From positions 59,156 to 123,155 of the forward strand of contig NZ_VFUZ01000020.1 of assembly GCF_006658505.1 (NCBI RefSeq): a DNA stretch of 64,000 nt. Reading direction: 5' to 3'. Positions 52,008 to 62,500 of this stretch are shown piece after piece. The DNA is from Mesorhizobium sp. B2-4-15. Its GTDB lineage: Bacteria; Pseudomonadota; Alphaproteobacteria; Rhizobiales; Rhizobiaceae. The stretch's first letter is position 1. Every line of letters begins with the position of its first letter. Below the pieces are notes generated by a model. The model was not told the origin of the DNA. It saw only the letters and a program-made list of their open reading frames with translations, and made no database searches. Both the position numbers and the translations under genes were made by a program.

Positions 52008-53185
52008 ACACGCAATCGCCGCTGCCTGCTCCGGGTGCTCCACTGCAACACTACGTTTCCATAGCGCCCTTTGACCTGCAGTCGGTCGAGGCGATGACTC
52101 CGGAGCAGTCGAAGGTCTTTCAGGCGTCGCAGTTGCGGCTGATGTGGTGGAAATTCCGACGGCACCGGCTTGCCCTTATGTCAGGCATATTCCTGGTAGC
52201 GCTTTATTTCAGCATACTGATCTGCGAGTTCCTGGCGCCCTACAATCTGCATACGCGCAACATGGATTATATCTATTCGCCGCCGCAGCGGGTGCACCTG
52301 TTCCACAACGGCCAGTTCATCGGGCCGTTCGTCTACGGCCGCCAGATGATGCTGGACATGGACACGCTCAAGCGGAACTACGTCGACAAACAGGATGATG
52401 TTCAGCGGATCCGTTTCTTCTGCAAGGGCGACAGTTACCGGCTCTGGGGCCTGATCGAAGGTGACAGGCATTTTGCCTGCCCTGCCGAAAACGGCCAGCT
52501 CTTTCTGGCCGGCACTGACAGGCTGGGCCGCGATGTGTTCTCGCGCATCATCTATGGCGCGCGCATTTCACTGACAATCGGCCTCGTCGGCATCAGTTTC
52601 AGCTTCCTGCTCGGCATAGTCATCGGAGGACTGGCCGGCTATCACGGCGGCATCTTCGACCTGATCGTTCAACGGATAATCGAAGTTCTGCAATCGATCC
52701 CCAGCATTCCGCTATGGCTGGCTCTGGCGGCGATCATGCCGATAACCTGGAGTCCGATCCTGATCTATTTCGGCATCACCGTCATCCTCGGGCTGCTCCA
52801 CTGGACCGGACTGGCGCGGGCCGTGCGTTCAAAGCTTCTAGCCTTGCGTGAGGAGGATTACGTTCTGGCCGCGCAGTTGATGGGCGCCAGCAGCAGCCGC
52901 ATTATCCGGCGGCACCTCATTCCCGGCTTCATGTCGCATCTGATCGCGACGGCGACGATCTCCATCCCCGGAATGATCCTGGGCGAGACGGCGCTGAGCT
53001 TCCTCGGGCTCGGCCTGAGGGCGCCGACAACCAGCTGGGGCATCCTGCTGACCGAGGCGCGCAGCGTCAATGTGATCGCGTTCTATCCATGGCTGCTTTT
53101 GCCAATGCTCCCGGTCATTCTCGTCATCTTGGCGTTCAACTTCCTCGGGGACGGCTTGCGGGACGCCGCGGATCCCTACAAGTGA
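52004..53185 (+). CDS. ABC importer permease, DppC type, with long periplasmic insertion
   Basis: A 393-residue permease. After the first helix (near residues 60-80) about 95 residues stand in the periplasm before GTDRLGRDVFSRIIYGAR; this is far longer than in DppC (about 300 residues in total) and resembles YejE-type permeases. The coupling loop DYVLAAQLMGASSSRIIRRHLIPG is normal. The insertion may dock the long binding protein. ATGA overlap with the preceding gene. Confidence 0.9.
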   Translation: MNTQSPLPAPGAPLQHYVSIAPFDLQSVEAMTPEQSKVFQASQLRLMWWKFRRHRLALMSGIFLVALYFSILICEFLAPYNLHTRNMDYIYSPPQRVHLFHNGQFIGPFVYGRQMMLDMDTLKRNYVDKQDDVQRIRFFCKGDSYRLWGLIEGDRHFACPAENGQLFLAGTDRLGRDVFSRIIYGARISLTIGLVGISFSFLLGIVIGGLAGYHGGIFDLIVQRIIEVLQSIPSIPLWLALAAIMPITWSPILIYFGITVILGLLHWTGLARAVRSKLLALREEDYVLAAQLMGASSSRIIRRHLIPGFMSHLIATATISIPGMILGETALSFLGLGLRAPTTSWGILLTEARSVNVIAFYPWLLLPMLPVILVILAFNFLGDGLRDAADPYK

Positions 53186-53389
53186 CATCGCTAATCCGCC
53201 GCGCGTCGTGCCGCCACTCCACCCGGTATGATCCTTGTAGGCAGCCTGTTCGGTTCATTGCAGTGTTCGTCGTTCGCCTCTATATGCGGCGAGGCTCGAT
53301 CCGGGTTTAATACGTCGCGCCCGGCTTTCACCCGCGAACCGTTCGCGGGCATTGCCGATCCTTTGAGCTGGTTCAGGAACACAACGCAT

Positions 53390-53869
53390 ATGAGTCGCCT
53401 CGAGAGTTTCATCCGCAGGATGACTGCACAGCGCGACATTCTCAATCAAGTCTGCGCGGAGGTGGCGAAGATAGAGGGTCCCGTGCTCGAACTCGGCCTG
53501 GGCAATGGCCGGACGTACCATCACCTGCGCGAGCGCCTGCCCGGACGTCGGATCGTGGCGTTCGACCGCGCGCTAGCCGCGCACTCCAGTTCAATTCCCG
53601 AAGCTGAAAACCTCGTGCTCGGCGAAATACGTGAGACGGCGGGCAGGTTCATTGGCATCGACGCCGCTCTTGTCCATGCCGACATCGGCACCGGCTATCA
53701 AGACCGCGATGCGGTGACCGCTACCTGGCTTCCCGATCTGACCGCGCGCCTGCTTCGCATCGGCGGCATCGCGGTCAGCGGCACGCCGCTCGATCACCCG
53801 CTGTTGCAACGCCTCACGCCGCCGCCTTCGGTACCCGCCGATCGCTATTTTATCTGCAGGCGCGTGTAA
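53390..53869 (+). CDS. Small class I SAM-dependent methyltransferase
   Basis: A 159-residue protein with methyltransferase motif I, VLELGLGNGRTYHHL, near residue 32, an acidic RIVAFDRAL next, and DAALVHADIGTG further on. Small members of this type are common in rhizobia; substrate unknown. The start at 53390 lies after AGGAA. An upstream in-frame extension (from 53228) has no resemblance to the family. Confidence 0.75.
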   Translation: MSRLESFIRRMTAQRDILNQVCAEVAKIEGPVLELGLGNGRTYHHLRERLPGRRIVAFDRALAAHSSSIPEAENLVLGEIRETAGRFIGIDAALVHADIGTGYQDRDAVTATWLPDLTARLLRIGGIAVSGTPLDHPLLQRLTPPPSVPADRYFICRRV

Positions 53870-53890
53870 GGACCGAGGCGACCCAAGCCC

Positions 53891-55306
53891 TCAGGGGATC
53901 GTATATATCGCTATTTCCCGCTCAATGCCGCGCAGCGAGACCTCGTGGGGCACGGGCGTCAGCGCGTTCCTGTGCAACAGATCGGCGGTGAGAGTATCGT
54001 CGACCACCGCACGAGTGGCGAAGATCGCCTGTGCATTGGCAAGGTTCTGCACCCGCGAGGCTATGTTGACCGTCTGGCCGAAATAGTCCTGTCGCTCGTT
54101 CATGGACACGGCGATGCAGGGGCCGGCATGGACTCCGATCTTGAGCAGCAGGTCCTCGCGCCCGCTCTTTTCGTTGAGCGCACGCATGGCTTCGCGAATC
54201 CTGAGGGCCGCGGCAATCGCACGATCAGGCGTCGCGAAGGTCGCCATCACCGCATCACCGATCGTCTTCACCACGGCGCCTGCCTCGGCCGCGACGATCT
54301 CGTGCAGAACCTGGAAATGCTCGCGCACGAGATCGAAGGCCGAAAGATCACCCACCCGCTCGTAAAGCGCCGTCGATCCGCGCAGGTCGGTGAACAGGAA
54401 GGTCAGGCTGGTGATCTTCAGGCGTTGGTCGATGTCGAGCGTGTCCGTGCGGTAGAGATCGCGGAACGTCTGGTGGGTGAGCAGGCGCTTGGCGGTGAGG
54501 AAGGGCCGGCGTTTGCCGAGCAAATCATGCAATGCCTTGCCGGCGATGAAGACCGTCGGCAGCACGCGGGTGTCGGTCCTGTTTTCCAGCGAAATGCGCA
54601 ACGGGCCGGGTTGCATCTCCAGCGTCTGGCTCTGGACATGATCGCGGTCGAAGACCAAAGAAAGGCTGCGGCGCTCCTTTGTTGGTTCACCCTTCCCGTC
54701 GATGAACTGCACTGAATGGGTGACCGGCTCGAAGACGATGACGAATTCGGGCGGCAGCTGTACGGGCAGAACCGCCTTTTCACCGGGCGCAAGCTCGATA
54801 TCCTCCAGCGAGATCTCTTCCATCTTTTTCGCGAAATCCTTATCCGGCAGATCGACGCCGGATGCCCAGTAGATCTGGCGGAAATATTCCATCAACGGCA
54901 GCTCGTGTGGATTGTGGGCGGCAATCCTGCGTATGCGGGGACTGACGGTGAATGTCACCTCGACCATCTCGTCGAGCGTCGGCGAATATCCCTCGGAACA
55001 CAGCGTGCAGGTGTATTCGTCCTTCTGCAGGGTCTTTAGCGTGGCGTTGGTGTCGAGCACGCCGCCGCAGCCTGGGCACAGGACGTTCCAGGAAATGTCG
55101 AAGATGCCCACCCGCGCCGCATGCAGAAAGGCGCTTATGGCGCGCTCCTCGTCGAGGCCATGCTTGCCGGCGAAGGCCGGCACATTGATGCGGCAAAGTT
55201 CGCGGTCCTCGGCCTCGGCGATGGTTCGCTCGATCGCGTCGATTGCCCTTGGATCGACATCGGTCGATTGCCGCAGAAGCGAGAACAGATCCTGAGCTTC
55301 GTTCAT
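53891..55306 (-). CDS. Class III adenylate/guanylate cyclase with DUF5939 and zinc ribbon
   Basis: A 471-residue cytosolic protein. The N-terminal 280 residues form a DUF5939-type region including a zinc ribbon (CPGCGG and CTLCSEGY near residues 77-103). The C-terminal cyclase domain (about 300-470) has LFTDLRGSTALYERVG, VVKTIGDAVMATF (adenine-recognising Lys present), FGQTVNIASRVQ with catalytic Asn and Arg, so it is probably active. It converges with the methyltransferase gene. Confidence 0.87.
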   Translation of the reverse strand: MNEAQDLFSLLRQSTDVDPRAIDAIERTIAEAEDRELCRINVPAFAGKHGLDEERAISAFLHAARVGIFDISWNVLCPGCGGVLDTNATLKTLQKDEYTCTLCSEGYSPTLDEMVEVTFTVSPRIRRIAAHNPHELPLMEYFRQIYWASGVDLPDKDFAKKMEEISLEDIELAPGEKAVLPVQLPPEFVIVFEPVTHSVQFIDGKGEPTKERRSLSLVFDRDHVQSQTLEMQPGPLRISLENRTDTRVLPTVFIAGKALHDLLGKRRPFLTAKRLLTHQTFRDLYRTDTLDIDQRLKITSLTFLFTDLRGSTALYERVGDLSAFDLVREHFQVLHEIVAAEAGAVVKTIGDAVMATFATPDRAIAAALRIREAMRALNEKSGREDLLLKIGVHAGPCIAVSMNERQDYFGQTVNIASRVQNLANAQAIFATRAVVDDTLTADLLHRNALTPVPHEVSLRGIEREIAIYTIP

Positions 55307-55588
55307 CGTGCAGGCTCCGGAAAATGCGCCCCAAGGCGTGTTGACCGGACCGCTCTTTGGTCCGAGGGCCCATTTTACCTCGAAACGTGCCGCACGGCCA
55401 TTCGAATAGACAGGCCTGGTGACAGTTCAATTTCCATTCGGCCGATTCTCACCGGCCGCAAGCGGCACGATGACGGTCCATTGGCATTCATCTTTGAGAC
55501 TGTCGCACTCATCTGTTGCAGAGACGGCTGGATTTTCAGGTGACGTCCGGTGCATCGTGGCGGGCCGATTGCCCACGCCGGGAACACC

Positions 55589-56113
55589 ATGACCAGCACG
55601 ACCTCGCCATCCTCCGAGAAAATCCAGCCGCTGCTCCGATCCGTCCGGCCAAGCGATGCGGAGGCGCTTTGCGCCATCTTCAACATGCCGGGCTTCCGCT
55701 GGGGCACGTTCAGGATGCCCTTCGAGAGGGTGGAGCAGGTGGAGCGGCGCATCGCCAAGTCCGGCCAGGAAACCACCTGGATCGTCGCGGAGCTGGACGG
55801 CAAGGTCGTCGGCCATGGCAGCTTGGTCGTGCAGGGTTCGCCGCGCCGTTCGCATATCGGCGAGATCAATATCGGCCTTGACGATGGCTTTGTCGGCAAG
55901 GGCATCGGCTCTGCCATTCTCGGCGCGCTGCTTGACGTGGCCGACAATTGGAGGGCCCTGAAGCGGGTCGAATTGGCCGTCTACGCCGACAACGAACCGG
56001 CCATCCGTCTCTACACAAGCCACGGCTTCGAGGTCGAAGGTCGGCATGTGAAGGCCGGTTTTACCGACGGACAGTACCACGACCTCCTGAGCATGGCCCG
56101 GCTGCGGTTCTAG
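55589..56113 (+). CDS. GNAT family N-acetyltransferase
   Basis: A 174-residue acetyltransferase. The acetyl-CoA loop reads GLDDGFVGKGIGSAIL (the R/Q-x-x-G-x-G/A element as VGKGIG), and ELAVYADNEPAIRLYTSHGFEVEG is the classic RimI-like end of the fold. The acceptor is unknown. It is preceded by GGGAA at 5 bases from the start. Confidence 0.88.
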   Translation: MTSTTSPSSEKIQPLLRSVRPSDAEALCAIFNMPGFRWGTFRMPFERVEQVERRIAKSGQETTWIVAELDGKVVGHGSLVVQGSPRRSHIGEINIGLDDGFVGKGIGSAILGALLDVADNWRALKRVELAVYADNEPAIRLYTSHGFEVEGRHVKAGFTDGQYHDLLSMARLRF

Positions 56114-56163
56114 GCCCCGCTGTTTCCCTTGGCGTTTGCATCACAAGCGGCTAGACGGAACCA

Positions 56164-57549
56164 ATGACCGCCGCCTTTGACCGAACCCCTGCGCCTCCGG
56201 CGGAAATTCTGGCTGTGCTGTCGCTGCTCTGCCCGGAAGTCGTGCGTGACATCGAGCATAACTGGAATGCACCGGTTTCCGACTATGCCCGCCATCTGTG
56301 GCGGCCGGTGGCAAGGCCTGCATCCGGCCCGGCGATCGCTGCCCGCTCGATCTTGCGTGAAGTCCTGCATCAGCGCCTCGGTGCGGTCATGCAACCTGAG
56401 GAGATCGGCAAGGTCCTCGACGAGTTCGAGCACAGACCGGTGATTCAGTCCGGCCTGCACTGCCTGCTTCTGATGGACCGGATCACCTTCGATGCCCTGC
56501 TGCTTGCCTGGCTCGGCGCGGTCGAAAACGGACTGTCCGCCTTTGTCGGCTTCATGGGAACGACGATGACCATGGAGACGATTGGCCGGGAGGGGCCGGG
56601 ATGGCTCGATGTCGGCGACGACAAGGTCAACCTGTTTGGCATGGGGCGCCACAAACTGTGCCGCAAAAGCGCCTGCGTGGCCGGTCCCGTCACCCTCAAC
56701 AAGCGCGGGCTCGAAGCAGTGGGCGATGAAACGGATGCCAGCCGCTGGCTGGGCACGTTGCTTGCCAGTCAGGACAAGGTGTTTGGAACCGCCGCCGATG
56801 CGCTGACAGCCCTCAACGAGGATCTGTTCGCCAATTGGGATCGTTCCGGCATGGCCCTGCCGGTTTTCATCGACGACCGGCTCGCCGGCGCTGCCATGGC
56901 GCGGCATCTGGACTCCGACGACAACCTTCTTTCCAGGCTGCTCATCGAGCCCGCGAGACGCCAGCGTCTCGACCATGCCTTGCAAGAGGCCGCATCGAGC
57001 CCATTTGGCAGATTCCTGCCCAATGCGACGGACTATTTCTGGGGCATCCGCGAGGAGCGCGTGCGCAAGCTCGTCCTCGATAACGGTCACCTGATCGAGC
57101 CTGAACGACCGCATGGTCTTTGCATCCCGTTCGAGCGGCCGCATCTCAGGCAGGCGCTGCTGGACGGCGTGCTGCTGCCGAACTTGTTCCTGATGTTCCT
57201 CGTCCTTGCCATATTGCCGCGCGTGCGGGTTGTGGGTGGCCTGAGGCAGATTGGTTATGTAGCGCTTTTCCACTCGATCCTGCTGGCCGTGCTGGATGAA
57301 AACGCGCCGGAAGAGCGCGATCTGGCCGCGGAGCTGCAGGTTCGGGAAAATGCCTGGGGCATGGGGGTCATCGATGAAAAGATCTCGGTCCGCGAACAGC
57401 TTGCCGCCCTGCCGGAAGGGGCGCTCTTCCCGGACCTGCTCCGGCAATACCGTTCGCGGACATTCGCCGAGACGACCGACGACCTGAAACTGGTTCGCGA
57501 AAACCCCCGATGGTGCAAGGTCGGCCGGGCAGTGATGAAGGCGACCTGA
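56164..57549 (+). CDS. Conserved-looking protein of unknown function, 461 aa
   Basis: I do not recognise a family. The protein is mostly helical and soluble; one hydrophobic stretch, LPNLFLMFLVLAILPRVRVVGG near residue 345, could be a membrane segment or buried core. No cysteine cluster or nucleotide loop is evident. Good codon structure over the whole length and a clean start 50 bases after the GNAT gene argue that it is real. It lies between the GNAT gene and a convergent cyclase gene. Confidence 0.7.
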   Translation: MTAAFDRTPAPPAEILAVLSLLCPEVVRDIEHNWNAPVSDYARHLWRPVARPASGPAIAARSILREVLHQRLGAVMQPEEIGKVLDEFEHRPVIQSGLHCLLLMDRITFDALLLAWLGAVENGLSAFVGFMGTTMTMETIGREGPGWLDVGDDKVNLFGMGRHKLCRKSACVAGPVTLNKRGLEAVGDETDASRWLGTLLASQDKVFGTAADALTALNEDLFANWDRSGMALPVFIDDRLAGAAMARHLDSDDNLLSRLLIEPARRQRLDHALQEAASSPFGRFLPNATDYFWGIREERVRKLVLDNGHLIEPERPHGLCIPFERPHLRQALLDGVLLPNLFLMFLVLAILPRVRVVGGLRQIGYVALFHSILLAVLDENAPEERDLAAELQVRENAWGMGVIDEKISVREQLAALPEGALFPDLLRQYRSRTFAETTDDLKLVRENPRWCKVGRAVMKAT

Positions 57550-57583
57550 GCCTCAAGGCCTCATCTGGACATGACCTCGCCTG

Positions 57584-59356
57584 TCACTGCACGATTCCGG
57601 CCTTGCGGAGCCCGTCCACCACGAGCTCGAAATCGGCAGGGTTCTTGTAGGGCAAGATCTTGCGGCGGTATTCCAGCGAATAGTCGGGATTGACGCGGAG
57701 TACCTCCTGCCATGCCGCGCGGGCCTCGTCGAACCGGCCCAGATGGCCGTAGCTGGCAGCTAGAAGCGCGCGCGAGACGTCGCTGATAGGGTTGCGGCTT
57801 AACCGCTGCTGCAACAAGTCGACGGCCGTTTCGTACTTTTCCAGCTGAAACCACGCCAACGCCTGGAAATGCAGGAGCACGTCTGGAAAATAGGGGTTCA
57901 AGGCCGTGCCGCGCTCGAACCACTGTAGCGCCTCCTCGGATCTGCCCGAATAGTGGAGCGCCTCGCCGAGACTTACGTACGCTTCGGCGAAGTTCGGATT
58001 GAGGACTATCGCGCGCTCAGCCTCGCTGATGGCTCCGTCGTGCCGACGTGTGTAAAGGTAGACCAGACCGAGCGCCCAATGTGCCAAGGGGTCGCCATCA
58101 TCCACTGCTACCGCCCGCGTCGCAATCTCGGCAGCTTGCTCCATCGATCTCGGCGGCGAGGCACTCCACCTGTTCAAATAGTCGAGCCCATGAGTGAGAG
58201 CCAGAAAGGCGTGCGCCGAAGCGAAATTCGGGTCCAGTTCCACGGCACGTTTCAGAACGTCACGGGCGGCAATATTCGTTTCCTTCGTCAGCCGGTGCCA
58301 CAGCTCCCGGCCTCGCAGGAAACAATCATAAGCCTCCACGTTGTGGGCGTGCTCGGGCGCCAGCCGCTGCCGGTCGCCATCCGTCAAATTGACCGCGAGC
58401 GCGCCGACGATGTGCTGCGTCACGTCATCCTGAACGGCGAAGATATCGGTCAGGTCGCGATCGAACCGCTCCGCCCAAAGATGGCCGCCCGAGGTTGCAT
58501 CGATGAGCTGCGCGGTGATGCGCACCCTGTTGCCCGACTTGCGTACGCTGCCCTCCAGCACGTGCCGGACGCCGAGCTTCGTGCCCACCTCCTGCACATG
58601 GACGTTCTGGCCCTTGAAGGTGAACGACGAATTGCGGGCTACGACGAATAACTGCGACAGCTTCGAGAGCGCCGTAATGATATCTTCCGAGATACCATCG
58701 GCGAAGTAGTCCTGCTCGGCGTCGCCGCTCATGTTGGCGAACGGCAGGACCGCGATCGACAGCTTCGGCGGCGCTGCCGCCTCAGGCCGGACCGCCGCGG
58801 TATCCGAAGTCGCGGGCACCTTGGCCCCGGCGGTGCCGACCTGCAGCGAATAGATCCGGATGGGCTCGGCGATGTTCTTGAGCTTGGTATTGCCGAGATC
58901 GCTAACGGAGAGGTCGAGCCTCGCCTTGACCTGGCGATAGGCATCTTCTGACAGGCAAATGGCGCCCGGCGCCGCGACGCCCTCCAGACGCGAGGCGATG
59001 TTGACCCCGTCGCCCATCAGATCGCCGTCGCTTTCCTCGACTACATCCCCCAGATGGATGCCGATCCGGAATTCGATACGGCGATCCTGTGACACGCCGG
59101 CATTGCGCTCGACCATGCCGTTCTGCACCTCGACGGCACAGCGCACAGCATCCACCACGCTGCGAAACTCGACCAGCGCCCCATCGCCTGTGCGCTTGAT
59201 GACGCGTCCGTTATGCACGGCGATAGTCGGATCGATCAGGTCGCTGCGCAGTGCCCGCAGCCTTGCCAAGGTACGATCTTCGTCCGCGCTTGCGAGTCTG
59301 CTGTATCCGACCACATCCGCAGCCAGGATTGCGACGAGTTTACGGTTCTCGCTCAT
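57584..59356 (-). CDS. Class III adenylate cyclase with TolB-like domain and TPR repeats
   Basis: A 590-residue protein of the large rhizobial cyclase-TPR family. The cyclase domain is N-terminal (residues 1-180): AILAADVVGYSRL, VIKRTGDGALVEF (Lys and Asp present) and LMGDGVNIASRLEG, all intact. A TolB/FlgO-like region follows (LSIAVLPFANMSGDAEQDYFADGISEDI, near 220-350) and then TPR repeats to the end (WFERGTALNPYFPDVLLHF and others). GAGGAGA stands 7 bases before the ATG at 59356. It diverges from another cyclase gene. Confidence 0.9.
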   Translation of the reverse strand: MSENRKLVAILAADVVGYSRLASADEDRTLARLRALRSDLIDPTIAVHNGRVIKRTGDGALVEFRSVVDAVRCAVEVQNGMVERNAGVSQDRRIEFRIGIHLGDVVEESDGDLMGDGVNIASRLEGVAAPGAICLSEDAYRQVKARLDLSVSDLGNTKLKNIAEPIRIYSLQVGTAGAKVPATSDTAAVRPEAAAPPKLSIAVLPFANMSGDAEQDYFADGISEDIITALSKLSQLFVVARNSSFTFKGQNVHVQEVGTKLGVRHVLEGSVRKSGNRVRITAQLIDATSGGHLWAERFDRDLTDIFAVQDDVTQHIVGALAVNLTDGDRQRLAPEHAHNVEAYDCFLRGRELWHRLTKETNIAARDVLKRAVELDPNFASAHAFLALTHGLDYLNRWSASPPRSMEQAAEIATRAVAVDDGDPLAHWALGLVYLYTRRHDGAISEAERAIVLNPNFAEAYVSLGEALHYSGRSEEALQWFERGTALNPYFPDVLLHFQALAWFQLEKYETAVDLLQQRLSRNPISDVSRALLAASYGHLGRFDEARAAWQEVLRVNPDYSLEYRRKILPYKNPADFELVVDGLRKAGIVQ

Positions 59357-59595
59357 GATCCGTCTCCTCATCTCCATGATAGCAGGAAGACTGAGCCAGG
59401 AGGGAACTTTCGCAAAATGGCAGCCACCCAGCCGCCCGATCCGCAGCGCTCCGCCGCCGGATCCATACGGATCGTTCGATGCCATTTGCACTGCCGCTTG
59501 CCGGCCGACGGCGATCGGTTCATCCTTGTGAAGACCGTGGCGGTGAAGTGCGCAGCGAGATCATGCCGTCACGGCCCATAGTGAGGTCTTGTTCT

Positions 59596-62500
59596 ATGGA
59601 GTGTTCGGGCTGCGGATTCGAGATTGAGGGCGGTTACGCCTTCTGTCCGAGGTGTGGCAGGCGCCAGCCCGTGCCATGCGCCAGTTGCGGCTATCCCTGC
59701 GCGCCTGATTTCGAGTTCTGTCCGAAATGTGGGGCAAGCGTCGGTGCGCACGCAAAAGGCGTCGAACGGCCTGCTCCGACACCAAGCCGGACCATTGTGC
59801 CGCCTTCTCGAACCCCGTCGCTGCTTTCGAACATCGAAAGCGAAGAAGGGCTGCATCCTGTCTCCGACGCCGATCGCCGGACGGTGACGGTGCTGTTCGC
59901 CGACCTTTGCGGCTTCACGACACTCAGTGAGCAGCTCGACCCCGAGGTCATGCAAACGCTGCAGAACGAACTGTTCAAGGAATTGACGGCGGCCGTGCGA
60001 AACTTTGGTGGTTTCGTCGACAAGTTCATCGGCGATGCACTGCTCGCTCTGTTCGGTGCACCGGTCGCGCATGAGGACGATCCGGAACGTGCGCTTCGCG
60101 CGGCTCTCGACATGATCGCCCGGACGGCGCGGCTCGGCGAAAGCGCTCCTCATTCCGGCTCGCCTCTGTTGCTCCACATCGGCATAAACACGGGTCCGGT
60201 CGTCACCGGCGGATTGGGCATCGGCACCGCCAAATCCTATTCGGTGACCGGCGACACCGTGAATACGGCGCAACGACTGCAATCGCTGGCCGCACCGGGT
60301 GAGGTGCTGGTAGGCGAGCTCACCCACAGGTTGACCCGGCATGCCTTCTCTTACGAGTCGCTCGGTGATGTCATGTTTCGCGGCAAGGCTGGAAGTGTGC
60401 TCGTCCATCGACTGGATGCACCGCTTGCGGCGCCGCGTGCAGCGCGTGGGCTCGAGGCGCTCGGCCTCAGTGCGCCGATCATAGGTCGTGGCGCGGAGCT
60501 CAATAGAATGCTGGCGAGCCTTGACCAGGCGTGCGGCGGCTCGGCCCAACTTGTCCGCCTCGTCGGCGAAGCCGGTATCGGGAAATCGCGGCTGGTCAAG
60601 GAGTTCGTCGCCCGCGTCGGCGACGAGGATCGTTTTCGCAATGTCGCTGTGCGGCAGGCCACGTGCTCACCGCTGGGCGAACAATCATTTGGCGCCTTGG
60701 GCGCAGTGGTGCGCAGCGCTGCCGGGATGATGCAAAACGACAGTGGCGATGAAATGCGCGGCAAGCTTGCAGGCTTGCTCGGCGATCTCGGCCTGCAGGG
60801 CGAGGAGGCGAAGCGGCTGATGCCGTTGCTCTACCATGTGCTTGGCCTTGGCGACCCCGATGCCACCTTGCAGCATGTGGAGCCAGAGCAGTTGCGGCGG
60901 CAAATTCTCTACGCGGTCCGCACAATCATCGAACGGCGGCTTGCGTTGTCGCCGCTGTTGATTGTCGTCGAAGACCTGCACTGGGCCGACGCCGTGTCGC
61001 TCGAGGCGCTACGTTTCGTGATGGACAGGTTGGAACGTACGCGCTTGATGTTGCTGGTCACGCATCGTCCAGCATCGGACCACGGCCAGCTCGACTCAAG
61101 TCGGGTCAGTCACACAGCGCTCAGGCTTTCGCCGCTCAACAATAATGACGGACGCACCCTGCTGGCGGCGCTTTTCGGCGAGAGTTGGGTAAACTCCGCA
61201 GGCGGGCTTCTCGACCAGATCCTCGAGCGCGCGGGCGGCAACCCCCTTTTTGTAGAGGAGATCGTTCGCGGCCTTATCGATCGCGGTGTACTGATGCGCG
61301 AGGGCCAGCAATGGCGGACTGTGGCGGGCGAAGTCACAACCGGCATTCCCGCCACTATCCAGGCAATGTTGCTTGCTCGCGTCGACCGGCTGCCCCAAGA
61401 GGTGCGCCGGTTGGCCCAGGAAGCTGCTGTAATCGGCCCGCGCTTCGATGCCACACTTCTGAAATCCGTGACAGCCGAGCCCGGCCGGCTGGAAACCGGC
61501 TGCGAACTGCTTTGCGATGCGGAAATCATTGAGGAAGTTGCCGGATCAGGCTCGGTCTCGTCGCAAAGCTACCGCTTTACGCAAACGCTGCTGCAGGACG
61601 TGATTTACCAGAATCTGCTCCTGCAACGCCGGACCGACATCCACGGGCGGGTCGGTGCTGCCTTGGAGCAACTGTGCGGCGACAAGCCGGAACGGCTCGA
61701 GGATTTGACCGTGCTCGGTCATCATTTCGCACAGAGCGCCGAGCGGGAGAAGGGCGCGCATTACCTGCAGGCAGCCGGCGATCGCGCCCGCATGATATAT
61801 GCCAACGACGACGCCCTTCGTTTCTACGAGCGAGCGCTGACTGCGTTGGGTACGATCGGGCAGGCACCGCTCAAACTGGCTATTGCAGAGCGCATTGCCG
61901 ATCTGAGCGGCCCACTAGGCCGCCGCGAGATCGCGCACCACCACTACGAGACGGTGTTGCACGCATACCGCGAGTCGGCCAATCGTATCGCTTCGGCACG
62001 AGTCTTGCGCAAGATCGGTCGGCTGCTCTGGGACGTCGGCAAGCGGGACAACGCAGAATCCCGCTATGCTGAAGCGGCAGCGCTCCTCGATGGGGCGGAT
62101 GCGCCGGTCGAGCAGGCGCATCTCTGGCAAGAACGTGGCCGACAGGCGTTCCGTAGCGGAGATAACGCTCTCGCGGCAAAATGGGCAGACGCGGCGCTGG
62201 ATTGCGTACGCAATCTGACGACGGAGCATGTCTCCGAGGCAGGGCGTGATGCCACTCTTGTGACCGCCGAGGCACTCAATACCAAGGCTGTTGCGTTGGC
62301 TCGCCTTGGACGAAACCATGAAGCCGTGCGTCAGGTTGAGCGTAGCATTGAATTGGCCGAAGCCGCCGGCCTGCCGGGCGCTGCCTGCCGCGGCTATACC
62401 AATCTCGGCGTGCTTTACACGACCATCGATCCGGCACAGGCGATGGAGGTCTGTCGGCGCGGTCTTGAAGTGGCGCGTCGTATTGGTGATTTGGGTTTCC

